A DNA stretch of 64,000 bases from UBA2897 sp036733925 (lineage in GTDB: Bacteria; Bacillota; Negativicutes; Selenomonadales; Selenomonadaceae), in assembly GCA_036733925.1 (NCBI GenBank), contig DAIMZO010000010.1, forward strand, positions 1 to 64,000. Reading direction: 5' to 3'. Made by a program: the position numbers and the translations under genes. Every line of letters starts with the position of its first letter. Position 1 is the first letter of the stretch. Below are positions 48,587-57,291 of the stretch, piece after piece. The notes under the pieces are model-generated. The model saw only the letters and a program-made list of their open reading frames with translations, was not told the DNA's origin and made no database searches.

Positions 48587-49144
48587 ATGATTAACAGCAC
48601 GGATTTCCGCACGGGTCTTACGATTGAGATTGATGGCGGCGTATGGCAGATTGTTGAGTTCCAGCATGTAAAGCCGGGCAAGGGCGCTGCATTCGTCCGC
48701 ACGAAGATCAAGAACGTCGAGACGGGTGCGGTCGTTGAGCGCACGTTCAACCCGAATGAGAAGATGCCGGCGGCACATATCGATACGCGCACGATGCAGT
48801 ATCTCTATGAGACCGATGGCATGTACACGTTCATGGACATGGAGACGTACGAGCAGATCGAGATCAACAAGGAGACGCTCGGTGACGCGCTGCACTTCCT
48901 CATGGAGAACATGGAGGTTCAGGTTCAGAGCTTCAAGGGCCGCATCATCGGCATCAGCCTGCCGAACTCCGTCAACCTCAAGGTCGTCGAGTGCGAGCCG
49001 TCCGTCAAGGGCAACACGGCAACGGGCGCAAAGAAGAACGCGACGGTTGAGACGGGTTACGTCCTGCAGGTTCCTCTGTTCGTCAACGAGGGCGATACGC
49101 TTCGCATCGATACGCGTACGGGCGATTACATCGAGCGTGCTTAA
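48587..49144 (+). CDS. efp: translation elongation factor P
   Basis: Rescues ribosomes stalled at polyproline stretches. The 185 residues have three OB/KOW-type domains. FQHVKPGKGAAFVRTKIKN holds the loop-tip Lys (in PGKGAA) that is modified in many bacteria. The domain III end ATGAKKNATVETGYVLQVPLFVNEGD is the EF-P signature. Start at ATG 48587, after ggagggcat. A terminator follows at 49159. Confidence 0.97.
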   Translation: MINSTDFRTGLTIEIDGGVWQIVEFQHVKPGKGAAFVRTKIKNVETGAVVERTFNPNEKMPAAHIDTRTMQYLYETDGMYTFMDMETYEQIEINKETLGDALHFLMENMEVQVQSFKGRIIGISLPNSVNLKVVECEPSVKGNTATGAKKNATVETGYVLQVPLFVNEGDTLRIDTRTGDYIERA

Positions 49145-49158
49145 CCTAGAGATATTTC

Positions 49159-49197
49159 CGTGCCGTGCTGTGCCCAAGGGTATGGCACGGCATTTTC
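49159..49197 (+). terminator. rho-independent terminator after efp
   Basis: Stem tgccgtgc (49161-49168) / gcacggca (49185-49192), with inner gtgccc/gggtat partial pairing, then tttt. Confidence 0.75.
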
Positions 49198-49387
49198 TCC
49201 ATGAAGGGGTAGAAAGCATTTTTTATCGGTTTGCAGAATTTTTTCTGGATTTTCCGCGGAAAAGCAGGAAATTCCAGAGCATGGCTAGAATCCTTAAGGT
49301 AAAACAGTTGCATATTTATACAGCTGTAAGCAGAGCTCTGGCGGGGCAAGCATCCCTGCACGTTTCAAGCATAAGGAGGAATTCGTC

Positions 49388-49789
49388 ATGGAAAAGGAAG
49401 GTAAGGAAATCGTGGAAAAGGATTCGAAACTCGGTTCCATCCGCATCGCGGATGAGGTCGTCAGCATCATCGCTGGTCTCGCGGCAACGGAGATCGACGG
49501 CGTTGCCGGCATGAGCGGTGGCATCGTCAGCGGCGTCGCGGAGATGCTCGGCCGCAAGAATTTCTCGAAGGGCGTCAAGGTTGAGGTCGGTGAGAAAGAG
49601 GCGGCGGTTGACCTGTTCCTGATCGTGAAGTACGGCGTCCGCATCCCAGATCTCGCACTCGCTGTGCAGGAGAACGTCAAGCAGGCCATCGAGACGATGA
49701 CAGGCCTTTCCGTAGTCGAGGTCAACATCCACGTCCAGGGTGTCGGTTTCCCTGAGCCGGAGAAGGTAGAAGAAGTTCGTGTCCACTAA
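49388..49789 (+). CDS. Asp23/Gls24 family envelope stress protein
   Basis: A 133-residue protein of the DUF322 (Asp23) family, tethered to the membrane by AmaP in Staphylococcus (family knowledge). SIRIADEVVSIIAGLAATEIDGVAGMSGG is the N-terminal core and VDLFLIVKYGVRIPDLALAVQENVKQAIETMTGL the central part, with VNIHVQGVGF near the end. ATG 49388 follows aaggagg. AmaP and DUF2273 follow directly. The 243-base gap in front contains the efp terminator, the 14-base palindrome TTTTCCGCGGAAAA (49250-49263) and CAGAGCTCTG (49333-49342); no promoter is obvious. Confidence 0.93.
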   Translation: MEKEGKEIVEKDSKLGSIRIADEVVSIIAGLAATEIDGVAGMSGGIVSGVAEMLGRKNFSKGVKVEVGEKEAAVDLFLIVKYGVRIPDLALAVQENVKQAIETMTGLSVVEVNIHVQGVGFPEPEKVEEVRVH

Positions 49790-49809
49790 GCCGGGAGAGG
49801 AGCAGAAAC

Positions 49810-50400
49810 ATGGGGATGATTAACCGCGTTCTGCTGTTCCTGGCCGCCCTGCTGCTGCTCGCGCTGTCCGCCCTGTGGCTCGCCGTATCCCTCGGCACGA
49901 TGCCGGATGCGGTATGGCAGAACGAACTGCTCTACGCACTTGATCGCAAGGAAGGTGTGCTCGCCGCGGCGGTCGTGCTGCTCCTGTCCGTGCATCTGCT
50001 CGGCGTCTCGGTGCACCGCGAGGACGACGACGAATTCTCGCGCCGCGGCGAATTCCTTGTCGTGCGCAGCGAGACGGGTTCCTGCGAGGTGGCTCTCGAG
50101 GCGGTGCGGGATCTCACCGCCCGCACGGTGCGCGAGGTGCGCGCCGTCCGCGACGTCAAGGTGAAAGCGGAGGTCCGGCGGCGGAAAGGCAAGAAGACCG
50201 GGGAGCAGCTCGAGCAGCTCGAGCTTTCCCTGTTCCTGACCGTCGGCCGGGAGGCCAAAGTCCCCGCCCTGCAGCAGGAGCTCGAGCAGAAGGTCGCGGA
50301 CGCCTTGCAGCGTTTCCTCGAACTGACGGATGTGCCGATCGCAATCCGCGTGACCGATATCACGGACGCGCAGCCGGTCCGCACGACGCGCGTGGTCTGA
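49810..50400 (+). CDS. amaP: alkaline shock response membrane anchor protein AmaP
   Basis: A 196-residue membrane protein with two N-terminal helices (residues ~6-30 RVLLFLAALLLLALSALWLAV and ~55-75 LAAAVVLLLSVHLLGVSV). A cytoplasmic domain then repeats an Asp23-like motif (LVVRSETGSCEVALEAVRDLTARTVREV). It anchors the Asp23 protein to the membrane (family knowledge). Order asp23-amaP-DUF2273 as in Firmicutes. Confidence 0.9.
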   Translation: MGMINRVLLFLAALLLLALSALWLAVSLGTMPDAVWQNELLYALDRKEGVLAAAVVLLLSVHLLGVSVHREDDDEFSRRGEFLVVRSETGSCEVALEAVRDLTARTVREVRAVRDVKVKAEVRRRKGKKTGEQLEQLELSLFLTVGREAKVPALQQELEQKVADALQRFLELTDVPIAIRVTDITDAQPVRTTRVV

Positions 50401-50416
50401 AAGAGGTGTGCCGGGA

Positions 50417-50659
50417 ATGAAGGAAACCATGGTGCAGTTCTTGAAGCATTGCCTGCAGGAGCACTCGGGCCGGACGGCAGGAGCCGCCATCGGCCTGTTG
50501 CTGGGCCTCGCCATCCTGCTCTTCGGCTTCTGGCATGTGCTGTTTGTCGCGGTATGTTGCGGCATAGGCTGGGCAATCGGCAGCCGCATCGACCGCGGCG
50601 AGATGCATCTCGCCGAAAGGATTGACGAACTGTTGTTCCGCTGGCAGAATCGCCGTTGA
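50417..50659 (+). CDS. DUF2273 small membrane protein
   Basis: An 80-residue protein with two hydrophobic segments (AAIGLLLGLAILLFGFWHV and FVAVCCGIGWAIGS), the DUF2273 pattern. The start is set at ATG 50417; GTG 50408 is too close to the aagagg site. It is part of the alkaline-shock group. Function unknown. Confidence 0.87.
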   Translation: MKETMVQFLKHCLQEHSGRTAGAAIGLLLGLAILLFGFWHVLFVAVCCGIGWAIGSRIDRGEMHLAERIDELLFRWQNRR

Positions 50660-50804
50660 GGTCAGCAGAAAGAAGAAAGATATAGAGATTTTGAGAATAA
50701 GAGATACAAGAGAAATCCTGATCCGTACACCCTGACTGCAAGCAAGAACATTCCATCTTCGTGAGATGTTCCTGCCCAATCAGATGACAAGAAAGGAAAC
50801 AAGC

Positions 50805-51233
50805 ATGAGTCGTAGACAAGCAAGAGAGGCGGCGCTGCAGGCGCTGTTCCAGCTGGATCTGAATCCGGCGGAAAGCCCGGAGAAACAGGAGATGATGGAG
50901 ACGCTCGCGGTCGACACCGCGCTCGATGTCGGGGAGAAGATGTCGAAGCGGAGCCGGGAATATCTCGGGCAGCTCGTGCACGGCACGCTCGAACACCGTG
51001 ACGAGATTGACGAGCGCATCGCGCGCAGCTCGAAAGACTGGAAAGTCAGCCGCATGGCACCGGTGGATCGCAATATCTGTCGGATCGCGGCCTGGGAAAT
51101 CTTCTATTCTCCGGAAAAGCTCGACGCCGGTATTGCAATCAATGAAGCAGTGGAGCTTGCCAAACGATATGGTACCGATGATTCCAAACGCTATGTCAAC
51201 GGGATCCTCGGCGCGATGGTGAAGCTTGGGTGA
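50805..51233 (+). CDS. nusB: transcription antitermination factor NusB
   Basis: A 142-residue all-helical protein of the rRNA antitermination complex. SRRQAREAALQALFQLDLN is the N-terminal Arg-rich signature. IARSSKDWKVSRMAPVDRNICRIAAWEI (residues ~76-103) and INEAVELAKRYGTDDSKRYVNGILG (~110-134) are the conserved later helices. ATG 50805 is used rather than ATG 50766, because homologues start at MSRRQAR. It begins the nusB-to-recN run. The 145 bases upstream hold no strong promoter I can name. Confidence 0.96.
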   Translation: MSRRQAREAALQALFQLDLNPAESPEKQEMMETLAVDTALDVGEKMSKRSREYLGQLVHGTLEHRDEIDERIARSSKDWKVSRMAPVDRNICRIAAWEIFYSPEKLDAGIAINEAVELAKRYGTDDSKRYVNGILGAMVKLG

Positions 51234-51244
51234 TTTTGTTTGAC

Positions 51245-51271
51245 AAAAGCCAGACTGCGTCTGGCTTTTTC
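51245..51271 (+). terminator. rho-independent terminator between nusB and xseA
   Basis: Stem aagccaga (51247-51254) / tctggctt (51260-51267) with loop ctgcg, then tttt. Read-through may still feed xseA, since no clear promoter is seen for it. Confidence 0.85.
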
Positions 51272-51301
51272 GTCGTTTTTCTGTGAATCGGGGGCAAGCC
51301 T

Positions 51302-52483
51302 ATGAATGTCCACAGCGTCAGTTCGCTGACTGCGTACATCAAGGGGCTGTTTGCGCGGGAAACCGTGCTGCAACACATCCTCGTGCGCGGCGAGGTGTCG
51401 AATTTCAAGCGCTATCCGTCCGGCCATTGCTATTTCACGCTGAAGGACGCGAAATCCGCGCTGAAATGCGTCATGTTCCGCAGCTTCGCCTCGCGCCTGC
51501 GGTTCCTGCCGGAAAACGGCATGCAGGTCGTCGCGGAGGGGCGCATCGCCGTCTATGAGCGGGACGGCGTCTATCAGCTCTACGCCGAGAATCTGCAGCC
51601 GGAGGGGGCGGGGAGCCTTGCCATCGCCTTCGAGCAGCTGAAGCAGAAACTCGCGGCGGAGGGGCTCTTCGATGCGGCGCATAAGAAGCCGCTGCCGAAA
51701 TTCCCGAAGAAGATCGGCGTCGTGACTTCTCTGGCAGGTGCTGTGCTCCGCGATATCTATCATGTCTCGAAGCGCCGCTGGCCGTCCGTTGAGCTCGTGC
51801 TGTACCCCGTGAAGGTGCAGGGCGAGGAGTCGGCCGCAGAAGTCGCGGAAGGCGTTTGCTTCTTCAACGAGAAATATCCGGTCGATGTGCTGATTGTCGG
51901 GCGCGGCGGCGGTTCGATGGAGGATCTCTGGTCGTTCAATGAGGAGGTTGTCGTCCGCGCTATCTACGATTCCGCGCTGCCGGTGATCTCGGCGGTCGGA
52001 CATGAGACCGACTTCACGCTCGCGGATTTTGCGGCGGATGTGCGTGCGGCGACACCGTCGCAGGCGGCCGAGTTCGCCGTGCCGGACCGGCAGGAGCTCC
52101 TGCGCTACGTAATGAGCCTGCGGGCAAGGCTCGGGACGCTCGCGCGTCGGGAGGTAGAGACCCGGCGCCTGCGCGTCGAGGGACTGCTGCAGTCGACGGC
52201 ATTCAGCCGGCCGCAGCTCCTGCTCGCCGACCGGAAGCAGCGGCTTGACCGCGCACAGGCGCGGTTGCTCGAGCTCTGCCAGAAATCTCTGGACAAGAAA
52301 AGGCAGTCGCTCGACACAGCGATGGCCAAGCTCGAGATCCTGAGCCCCGTGCATGTCCTGCGGCGCGGCTACAGCATCGTGGAGAAGCAGGGCGAACCGG
52401 TCACGAGCGTCAGGCAGGTACAGCCTGGCGACGCGCTGACGCTGACGCTGAAGGACGGGCGCGTTTCCGCTGTCGCAAGATGA
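51302..52483 (+). CDS. xseA: exodeoxyribonuclease VII large subunit
   Basis: Catalytic subunit of ExoVII, which degrades single-stranded DNA. The 393-residue length fits the short Firmicutes form. An OB-fold N-terminus (VRGEVSNFKRYPSGHCYFTLKD) leads to the catalytic domain with ALPVISAVGHETDFTLADFAADVRAATPSQAAE (residues ~222-254, quoted in pieces: ISAVGHETDFTLADFAADVRA and RAATPSQAAE) and IGVVTSLAGAVLRDI. It overlaps the upstream GTG of xseB by 4 bases. Start ATG 51302. Confidence 0.95.
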   Translation: MNVHSVSSLTAYIKGLFARETVLQHILVRGEVSNFKRYPSGHCYFTLKDAKSALKCVMFRSFASRLRFLPENGMQVVAEGRIAVYERDGVYQLYAENLQPEGAGSLAIAFEQLKQKLAAEGLFDAAHKKPLPKFPKKIGVVTSLAGAVLRDIYHVSKRRWPSVELVLYPVKVQGEESAAEVAEGVCFFNEKYPVDVLIVGRGGGSMEDLWSFNEEVVVRAIYDSALPVISAVGHETDFTLADFAADVRAATPSQAAEFAVPDRQELLRYVMSLRARLGTLARREVETRRLRVEGLLQSTAFSRPQLLLADRKQRLDRAQARLLELCQKSLDKKRQSLDTAMAKLEILSPVHVLRRGYSIVEKQGEPVTSVRQVQPGDALTLTLKDGRVSAVAR

Positions 52484-52515
52484 AGCCGCAGCGGGAGAAA
52501 GAGAGGATGAGAGCC

Positions 52516-52755
52516 ATGCCGGCAAGAAAACAGCTGAGCTTTGAAGAATCGCTTGAGAAACTCGAGTCCATCGTGCAGACGATGGAGTCCGGGGATACGA
52601 CGCTGAAGGACCTGATGGCGAATTATTCGGAGGGCGTGAAGCTTTCGGAGCGCTGCCTGAAGAATCTGACGCGCGCGGAGCAGGCGATGGATCTGCTCGT
52701 GAAAGAGAAGAACGGGAAGGCGGAGACGGAGCCGCTGACCATAGAGGGAGAGTAA
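52516..52755 (+). CDS. xseB: exodeoxyribonuclease VII small subunit
   Basis: A 79-residue helical partner of XseA. SFEESLEKLESIVQTMESGDTTLKDLMANYSEG covers the XseB family domain (SLEKLExIVxxLE signature). Start chosen at ATG 52516, nine bases after gagagg; ATG 52480 would overlap xseA and add residues not usual for the family. ispA follows 4 bases after the stop. Confidence 0.93.
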   Translation: MPARKQLSFEESLEKLESIVQTMESGDTTLKDLMANYSEGVKLSERCLKNLTRAEQAMDLLVKEKNGKAETEPLTIEGE

Positions 52756-52759
52756 GAGC

Positions 52760-53638
52760 ATGGATATGAAGAAACGCTGGGAGAAGCGCCGTGCGCTCGT
52801 CGAAAAGCAGCTTGTCACGGAACTTGATGAGGAGCACGCGCTCGACGCGACGCTCGTTGCGTCGATGAAATACAGTCTGATGGCGGGCGGCAAGCGGCTG
52901 CGTCCAATCCTCCTGATGGCGACGGCCGATGCGGTCGGTGCCGATGGGACGAAGTTTCTGCACTCGGCCTGCGCCATCGAGATGATCCATACCTATTCCC
53001 TGATTCACGATGACCTGCCGGCGATGGACAACGACGATTACCGCCGTGGCAAGCCGACGAACCACAAGGTCTACGGTGCAGGCATGGCGACGCTGGCCGG
53101 CGACGCATTGCTGACGCTCGCTTTCGAGGTCATGCTGCGCGAAGATGTTCCAGCGGAGAAAAAGCTGGCCGTCGTCCGCGAGATGAGCGTCGGGGCCGGC
53201 CCGAACGGCATGGTCGGCGGGCAGGCCATCGACCTCGAATCCGAGGGCAAGCATATCCCGATGGAACTGCTGCGCCAGATGCACATGGGGAAGACGGGCG
53301 CGCTGTTCCGCGCGGCAATCCGAAGCGGCGCGGAGCTCGGCGAAGCATCGAAGGCGCAGCTCGCGGCGCTGACGGACTACGCGGAGGCATTCGGGCTCGC
53401 GTTCCAGATCACGGACGATATCCTCGATGTCATCGGCGATGAGAAGGTCATCGGCAAGCCGGTCGGCAGCGATATCCGTAATGAGAAGTCGACCTATGTC
53501 ACGCTGACCTCGCTCGACGAGGCGAAGAAGCTCGCGGACGACGCGGTGCGCAAGGGCGAAGAAGCCTTGCGCGCGTTTGGAGCAGAAGCGGATTTCCTGC
53601 GCGATCTGCTCGCGTATCTTGTGAAACGGAATCATTGA
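52760..53638 (+). CDS. ispA: polyprenyl (farnesyl) diphosphate synthase
   Basis: Chain-elongating prenyltransferase that joins IPP units onto DMAPP/GPP. The 292 residues contain the first Asp-rich motif in HDDLPAMDNDDYRRGKPT (residues ~83-100; DDLPAMDNDD is the FARM), GGKRLRPILLM near 45, and the second Asp-rich motif in FQITDDILDVIGD (~213-225). Coupled to xseB upstream and dxs downstream, the usual Firmicutes order. Confidence 0.95.
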   Translation: MDMKKRWEKRRALVEKQLVTELDEEHALDATLVASMKYSLMAGGKRLRPILLMATADAVGADGTKFLHSACAIEMIHTYSLIHDDLPAMDNDDYRRGKPTNHKVYGAGMATLAGDALLTLAFEVMLREDVPAEKKLAVVREMSVGAGPNGMVGGQAIDLESEGKHIPMELLRQMHMGKTGALFRAAIRSGAELGEASKAQLAALTDYAEAFGLAFQITDDILDVIGDEKVIGKPVGSDIRNEKSTYVTLTSLDEAKKLADDAVRKGEEALRAFGAEADFLRDLLAYLVKRNH

Positions 53639-53651
53639 TTGGGAGTGCCGT

Positions 53652-55535
53652 ATGATGTATGAATTGCTAGACCAGATGCAAGGCCCGGAGGACATCAAGG
53701 AATTTTCCCTGCCGCAGCTCGAGACTCTGGCAGCAGAACTCCGGAGCTATATCCTCGAGACGGTCTCGAAGAACGGCGGGCATCTGGCGCCGAGCCTCGG
53801 CACGGTGGAACTCACGCTCGCGCTGTACCGGGTGTTCCATTTCCCGGAGGACAAGCTCGTCTGGGACGTCGGACATCAGGCCTACGCGCATAAGATCCTG
53901 ACGGGGCGGCGCGATGCGTTTCCGACGCTTCGCCAGAAGGGCGGCATCACAGGGTTCCCGAACCGGTTCGAGTCCAGATATGACGCGTTCGGTGTCGGCC
54001 ATGCCTCGACGTCGATTTCCGCCGCGCTCGGCATGGCGATTTCCCGCGACCTCATGGGCCGCTCGAACAAGGTCATCGCCGTCATCGGTGACGGCGCGAT
54101 GACCGGCGGCGAATCGTTCGAGGCCATCAATGAGGCGGGGCAGCTCGGCAAAGACCTCATCGTGATCCTCAACGACAACGAGATGTCCATCGACAAGAAT
54201 GTCGGCGCGATGAGCGAATACCTCTCGCGCATGCGGCTCGCACCGCAATACGAGCGTGCGAAGCAGGATGTGCACGATTTCCTCGAGCGGATTCCGCATG
54301 TCGGGGGCAGGATGCTCAAGACGGTCTCGGTCATCAAGGACAGCGTGCGCTCCGCGCTCGTGCCGGGCGAGGTGTTCGAGGAAACCGGGTTCCACTATGT
54401 CGGGCCGCTCGACGGGCACGATATCGGCCTGCTCTGCGAGGTGTTCAGCCGTGTGCGCGAAATGCACGGCCCAATCCTGATCCATGTCCATACGAAAAAG
54501 GGCAAGGGATATCCGCCAGCGGAGAAATATCCGGGGAAATTCCATGGCATCGGCAGATTCGACCCGGCGACCGGCGAATGCAAGAAGAAATCCTGTCCGC
54601 CGTCCTATACCGCGGTGTTCAGCAAGACGATGCTCGAGCTCGCCGAGCGTGACCCGAAGCTCGTCGCCATTACGGCGGCGATGCCGGACGGTACGGGCAT
54701 CCGCGCGTTCAAAGAGAAGTACCCGAAGCGGTATTTCGATGTCGGCATCGCCGAGGAGCACGCCGTGACGATGGCTGCCGGCATGGCGGCCGATGACTGC
54801 CACCCGGTCGCGGCCATCTACTCGACGTTCGCGCAGCGCGCGTTCGACCAGCTCATGCACGATGTCTGCCTGCAGCAGCTCCCCGTGACGCTGTGTCTCG
54901 ACCGCGCCGGGCTCGTCGGCGAGGACGGGCCGACGCATCACGGCGTGTTCGACCTCTCCTATCTGCGCATGATGCCGCATATGACCATTTTCGTGCCGAA
55001 AGATGAGGACGAGCTTCGCCACATGCTCTATACAGCCGTGAAGATGGACAGCCCGGCGGCGGTGCGCTATCCGCGCGGCGCGGGGCTCGGCGTCGACTGC
55101 GCGGAACCGCTGCATGAGATTCCCGTCGGCGAGGCGGAGACCCTGCGCGAGGGAACGGATGTCGCTTTGCTCGCGGTTGGCAGCATGGTCGCTAAGGCCG
55201 TGCAGACGGCAGAGTTGCTCGAGGAAAAGCAGATTTCCTGCACGGTCATCAACATGCGTTTCGTCAAGCCGATGGACCGCACCTGCGTGCTGCGCGAGGC
55301 AAACGCGAAAAAGCTGCTCGTGACGATGGAGGAAAACGCTCTGATCGGCGGCTTCGGCGCCGGCGTCGCCGAGCTTCTCGCGGATGAGGGCCAGACGGTT
55401 CGGCTGTTGCGGTTCGGCATCCCCGACCAGTTCATCGAACAAGGAACGCATGACGAACTGCTCGAGCTCGTCGGGCTGACGCCAGAGAAGATGGCCGGGC
55501 GCATAGCCAGGACATGGGAGACGGTGAAGGAATAA
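53652..55535 (+). CDS. dxs: 1-deoxy-D-xylulose-5-phosphate synthase
   Basis: First enzyme of the MEP isoprenoid pathway, thiamine diphosphate-dependent; also feeds thiamine and pyridoxal synthesis. The 627-residue protein has the TPP site VIGDGAMTGGESFEA (near 145-160) and NDNEMSIDKNVGAMS, with VGHQAYAHKILTGR near 73. The transketolase-like middle and C domains contain DVGIAEEHAVTMAAGMAADD and CLDRAGLVGEDGPTHHG. It starts 13 bases after ispA and ends 3 bases before tlyA. Confidence 0.97.
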   Translation: MMYELLDQMQGPEDIKEFSLPQLETLAAELRSYILETVSKNGGHLAPSLGTVELTLALYRVFHFPEDKLVWDVGHQAYAHKILTGRRDAFPTLRQKGGITGFPNRFESRYDAFGVGHASTSISAALGMAISRDLMGRSNKVIAVIGDGAMTGGESFEAINEAGQLGKDLIVILNDNEMSIDKNVGAMSEYLSRMRLAPQYERAKQDVHDFLERIPHVGGRMLKTVSVIKDSVRSALVPGEVFEETGFHYVGPLDGHDIGLLCEVFSRVREMHGPILIHVHTKKGKGYPPAEKYPGKFHGIGRFDPATGECKKKSCPPSYTAVFSKTMLELAERDPKLVAITAAMPDGTGIRAFKEKYPKRYFDVGIAEEHAVTMAAGMAADDCHPVAAIYSTFAQRAFDQLMHDVCLQQLPVTLCLDRAGLVGEDGPTHHGVFDLSYLRMMPHMTIFVPKDEDELRHMLYTAVKMDSPAAVRYPRGAGLGVDCAEPLHEIPVGEAETLREGTDVALLAVGSMVAKAVQTAELLEEKQISCTVINMRFVKPMDRTCVLREANAKKLLVTMEENALIGGFGAGVAELLADEGQTVRLLRFGIPDQFIEQGTHDELLELVGLTPEKMAGRIARTWETVKE

Positions 55536-55538
55536 GCC

Positions 55539-56372
55539 ATGGAAAATCCGGAAAAGAAAAAAGTCAAGAAAGTACGCCTCGACGCATTGCTCGTCGAAAA
55601 GGGCTATGCCTCGAGCCGCGAGCGCGCGAAACGCCGCATCATGGCCGGGGAGGTGCTCGTCAACGGGCAGAAGATCGACAAGGCTGGCGCGAATGTCAAG
55701 GAGGACGCCAAAATCCGGCTGCTCGGCCACGACCTGCCCTATGTGAGCCGCGGCGGGCTGAAGCTCGAGAAGGCGATCAAGGAATTCGGCGTGACGCTCA
55801 CGGGAAAGACCGCCGCGGACATCGGCGCGTCGACCGGCGGCTTCACGGATTGCATGCTCCAGAACGGGGCAGTCCGGGTCTACGCCATCGATGTCGGCTA
55901 TGGACAGCTCGCCTGGAAACTCCGCACGGATGACCGCGTCGTCAATATGGAACGCACGAACATCCGGAACGTCACACCGGAGGATATCGGTGAGCCGCTG
56001 GATTTCGCGTCAATCGACGTCGCGTTCATCTCGCTCAAGAAGGTTCTGCCGGTCGCCTATACCCTGCTCAAGGCGGATGGCGAGGTGCTTGCACTAATCA
56101 AGCCGCAGTTCGAGGCCGGCCGTGAGAATGTCGGCAAGAAGGGTGTCGTGCGCGACCCGCGCATCCATGAGGAAGTCATCGACCGCGTGACCATTTTCGC
56201 TCGCTCGCTCGGCTTCGTGCCCGCCGCGCTGACGTACTCACCGGTCAAAGGCCCGGAGGGCAATATCGAGTACCTGATCGACCTGTCAAAAGTGCCGGAA
56301 ACAGAGGATGTCGTGACCGAGGACAAGATCCGCGAGGTCGTGCGCGAGGCGCATGCCGACCTCGATCAATGA
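55539..56372 (+). CDS. tlyA: TlyA family rRNA (cytidine-2'-O)-methyltransferase
   Basis: A 277-residue RNA methyltransferase/hemolysin A-like protein; mycobacterial TlyA methylates 16S C1409 and 23S C1920 (family knowledge). An S4 RNA-binding domain (residues ~9-70, RLDALLVEKGYASSRERAKR) is followed by an FtsJ-like SAM domain with ADIGASTGGFTDCMLQNGA (motif I, ~89-107). The K-D-K-E type set includes Lys of RGGLKLEKAI, Asp of SIDVAFISL and Lys of ALIKPQFEAGRENVGKKG. It is the standard dxs-tlyA-nadK-argR-recN neighbour. Confidence 0.94.
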   Translation: MENPEKKKVKKVRLDALLVEKGYASSRERAKRRIMAGEVLVNGQKIDKAGANVKEDAKIRLLGHDLPYVSRGGLKLEKAIKEFGVTLTGKTAADIGASTGGFTDCMLQNGAVRVYAIDVGYGQLAWKLRTDDRVVNMERTNIRNVTPEDIGEPLDFASIDVAFISLKKVLPVAYTLLKADGEVLALIKPQFEAGRENVGKKGVVRDPRIHEEVIDRVTIFARSLGFVPAALTYSPVKGPEGNIEYLIDLSKVPETEDVVTEDKIREVVREAHADLDQ

Positions 56373-56391
56373 ATATTGAGGGGGAAAAGCT

Positions 56392-57246
56392 TTGCTGAAG
56401 ATCGCTGTTTTTCCAAATGTATCGAAGCCGGATTCGGTGAAGGTCCTGAAGCGCATATTTAAGTTCTACGAGGATAAAGATGTCGAACTCATGCTGCCGG
56501 TCGATGAATCCCGCTTCTTCGGCATGGAGGAATACGGCGTGCCGAATATCGAGCAGGTGCGCGCGGATATTGCGCTGAGCCTCGGCGGCGACGGGACGCT
56601 GCTCGGCGTCTGTCGCCGCTACGGCGCGATGGAGGTGCCGGTCTGCGGCGTCAACATTGGGACGCTCGGCTTCATGGCCGATATCGAGCCCGATGAGCTC
56701 GAGCGGAAATTGCAGAAGCTCCTGGAGGGCGACTACCATATCGACCGCCGCCTGATGCTGGCCGGCTATCTGAAATCGCAGGACAAGGCGAAATTCCTCG
56801 GGCATGCGATCAACGACGTCGTCGTGACGAAGGGCGGCGTCGCGCGCATGCTGAGCCTCGGGCTCACCATCAATGACACGCATCTCATCGACTACAAGGC
56901 CGACGGCCTGATCGTCTCGTCGCCGACCGGCTCGACCGCGTACTCGATGTCCGCCGGCGGCCCAATCATGAACCCGAACATCAAGGCGCTCGTGCTGACG
57001 CCAATCTGCGCGCATACGTTCAACATCCGTCCGCTCGTCATCGGGCAGGACGATGTCGTGCATATCGAGATTGCGGCCATCCATCAGGACATCATCGTGA
57101 GCTTCGATGGACAGGAATGTTTCCGCCTGTTGCCGGGCGATGAGGTCATCGTCAAGAAAAGCGACGTGCAGGCCTGCATCGTGAAATTCGAGGACAAGGA
57201 TTATTATTCGATCCTGCGCTCCAAGCTCTGGAAAAGCGACGAATGA
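56392..57246 (+). CDS. nadK: NAD kinase
   Basis: Phosphorylates NAD to NADP. The 284-residue protein has the GGDGT motif in LSLGGDGTLLGVCRRYG (residues ~62-78), GFMADIEPDELE, the second conserved site GGVARMLSLGLTIN and the LIVSSPTGSTAYSMSAGGPI signature (~177-196). Start is TTG 56392, preceded by gaggggg, and no closer ATG is available. Confidence 0.95.
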   Translation: MLKIAVFPNVSKPDSVKVLKRIFKFYEDKDVELMLPVDESRFFGMEEYGVPNIEQVRADIALSLGGDGTLLGVCRRYGAMEVPVCGVNIGTLGFMADIEPDELERKLQKLLEGDYHIDRRLMLAGYLKSQDKAKFLGHAINDVVVTKGGVARMLSLGLTINDTHLIDYKADGLIVSSPTGSTAYSMSAGGPIMNPNIKALVLTPICAHTFNIRPLVIGQDDVVHIEIAAIHQDIIVSFDGQECFRLLPGDEVIVKKSDVQACIVKFEDKDYYSILRSKLWKSDE

Positions 57247-57291
57247 AAGGATCTGCCCGTCAGAAGAAAAAGGTTTATCTGAGGTGAGAGT

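Noticed and set aside
50730..50790. gaacat...atgttc hairpin ahead of nusB
   Set aside because: Only a six-base stem with a loose loop; too weak to call a regulatory element.
53667..55730. 687-codon - strand frame opposite dxs
   Set aside because: Shadow frame; dxs is complete with TPP motifs.
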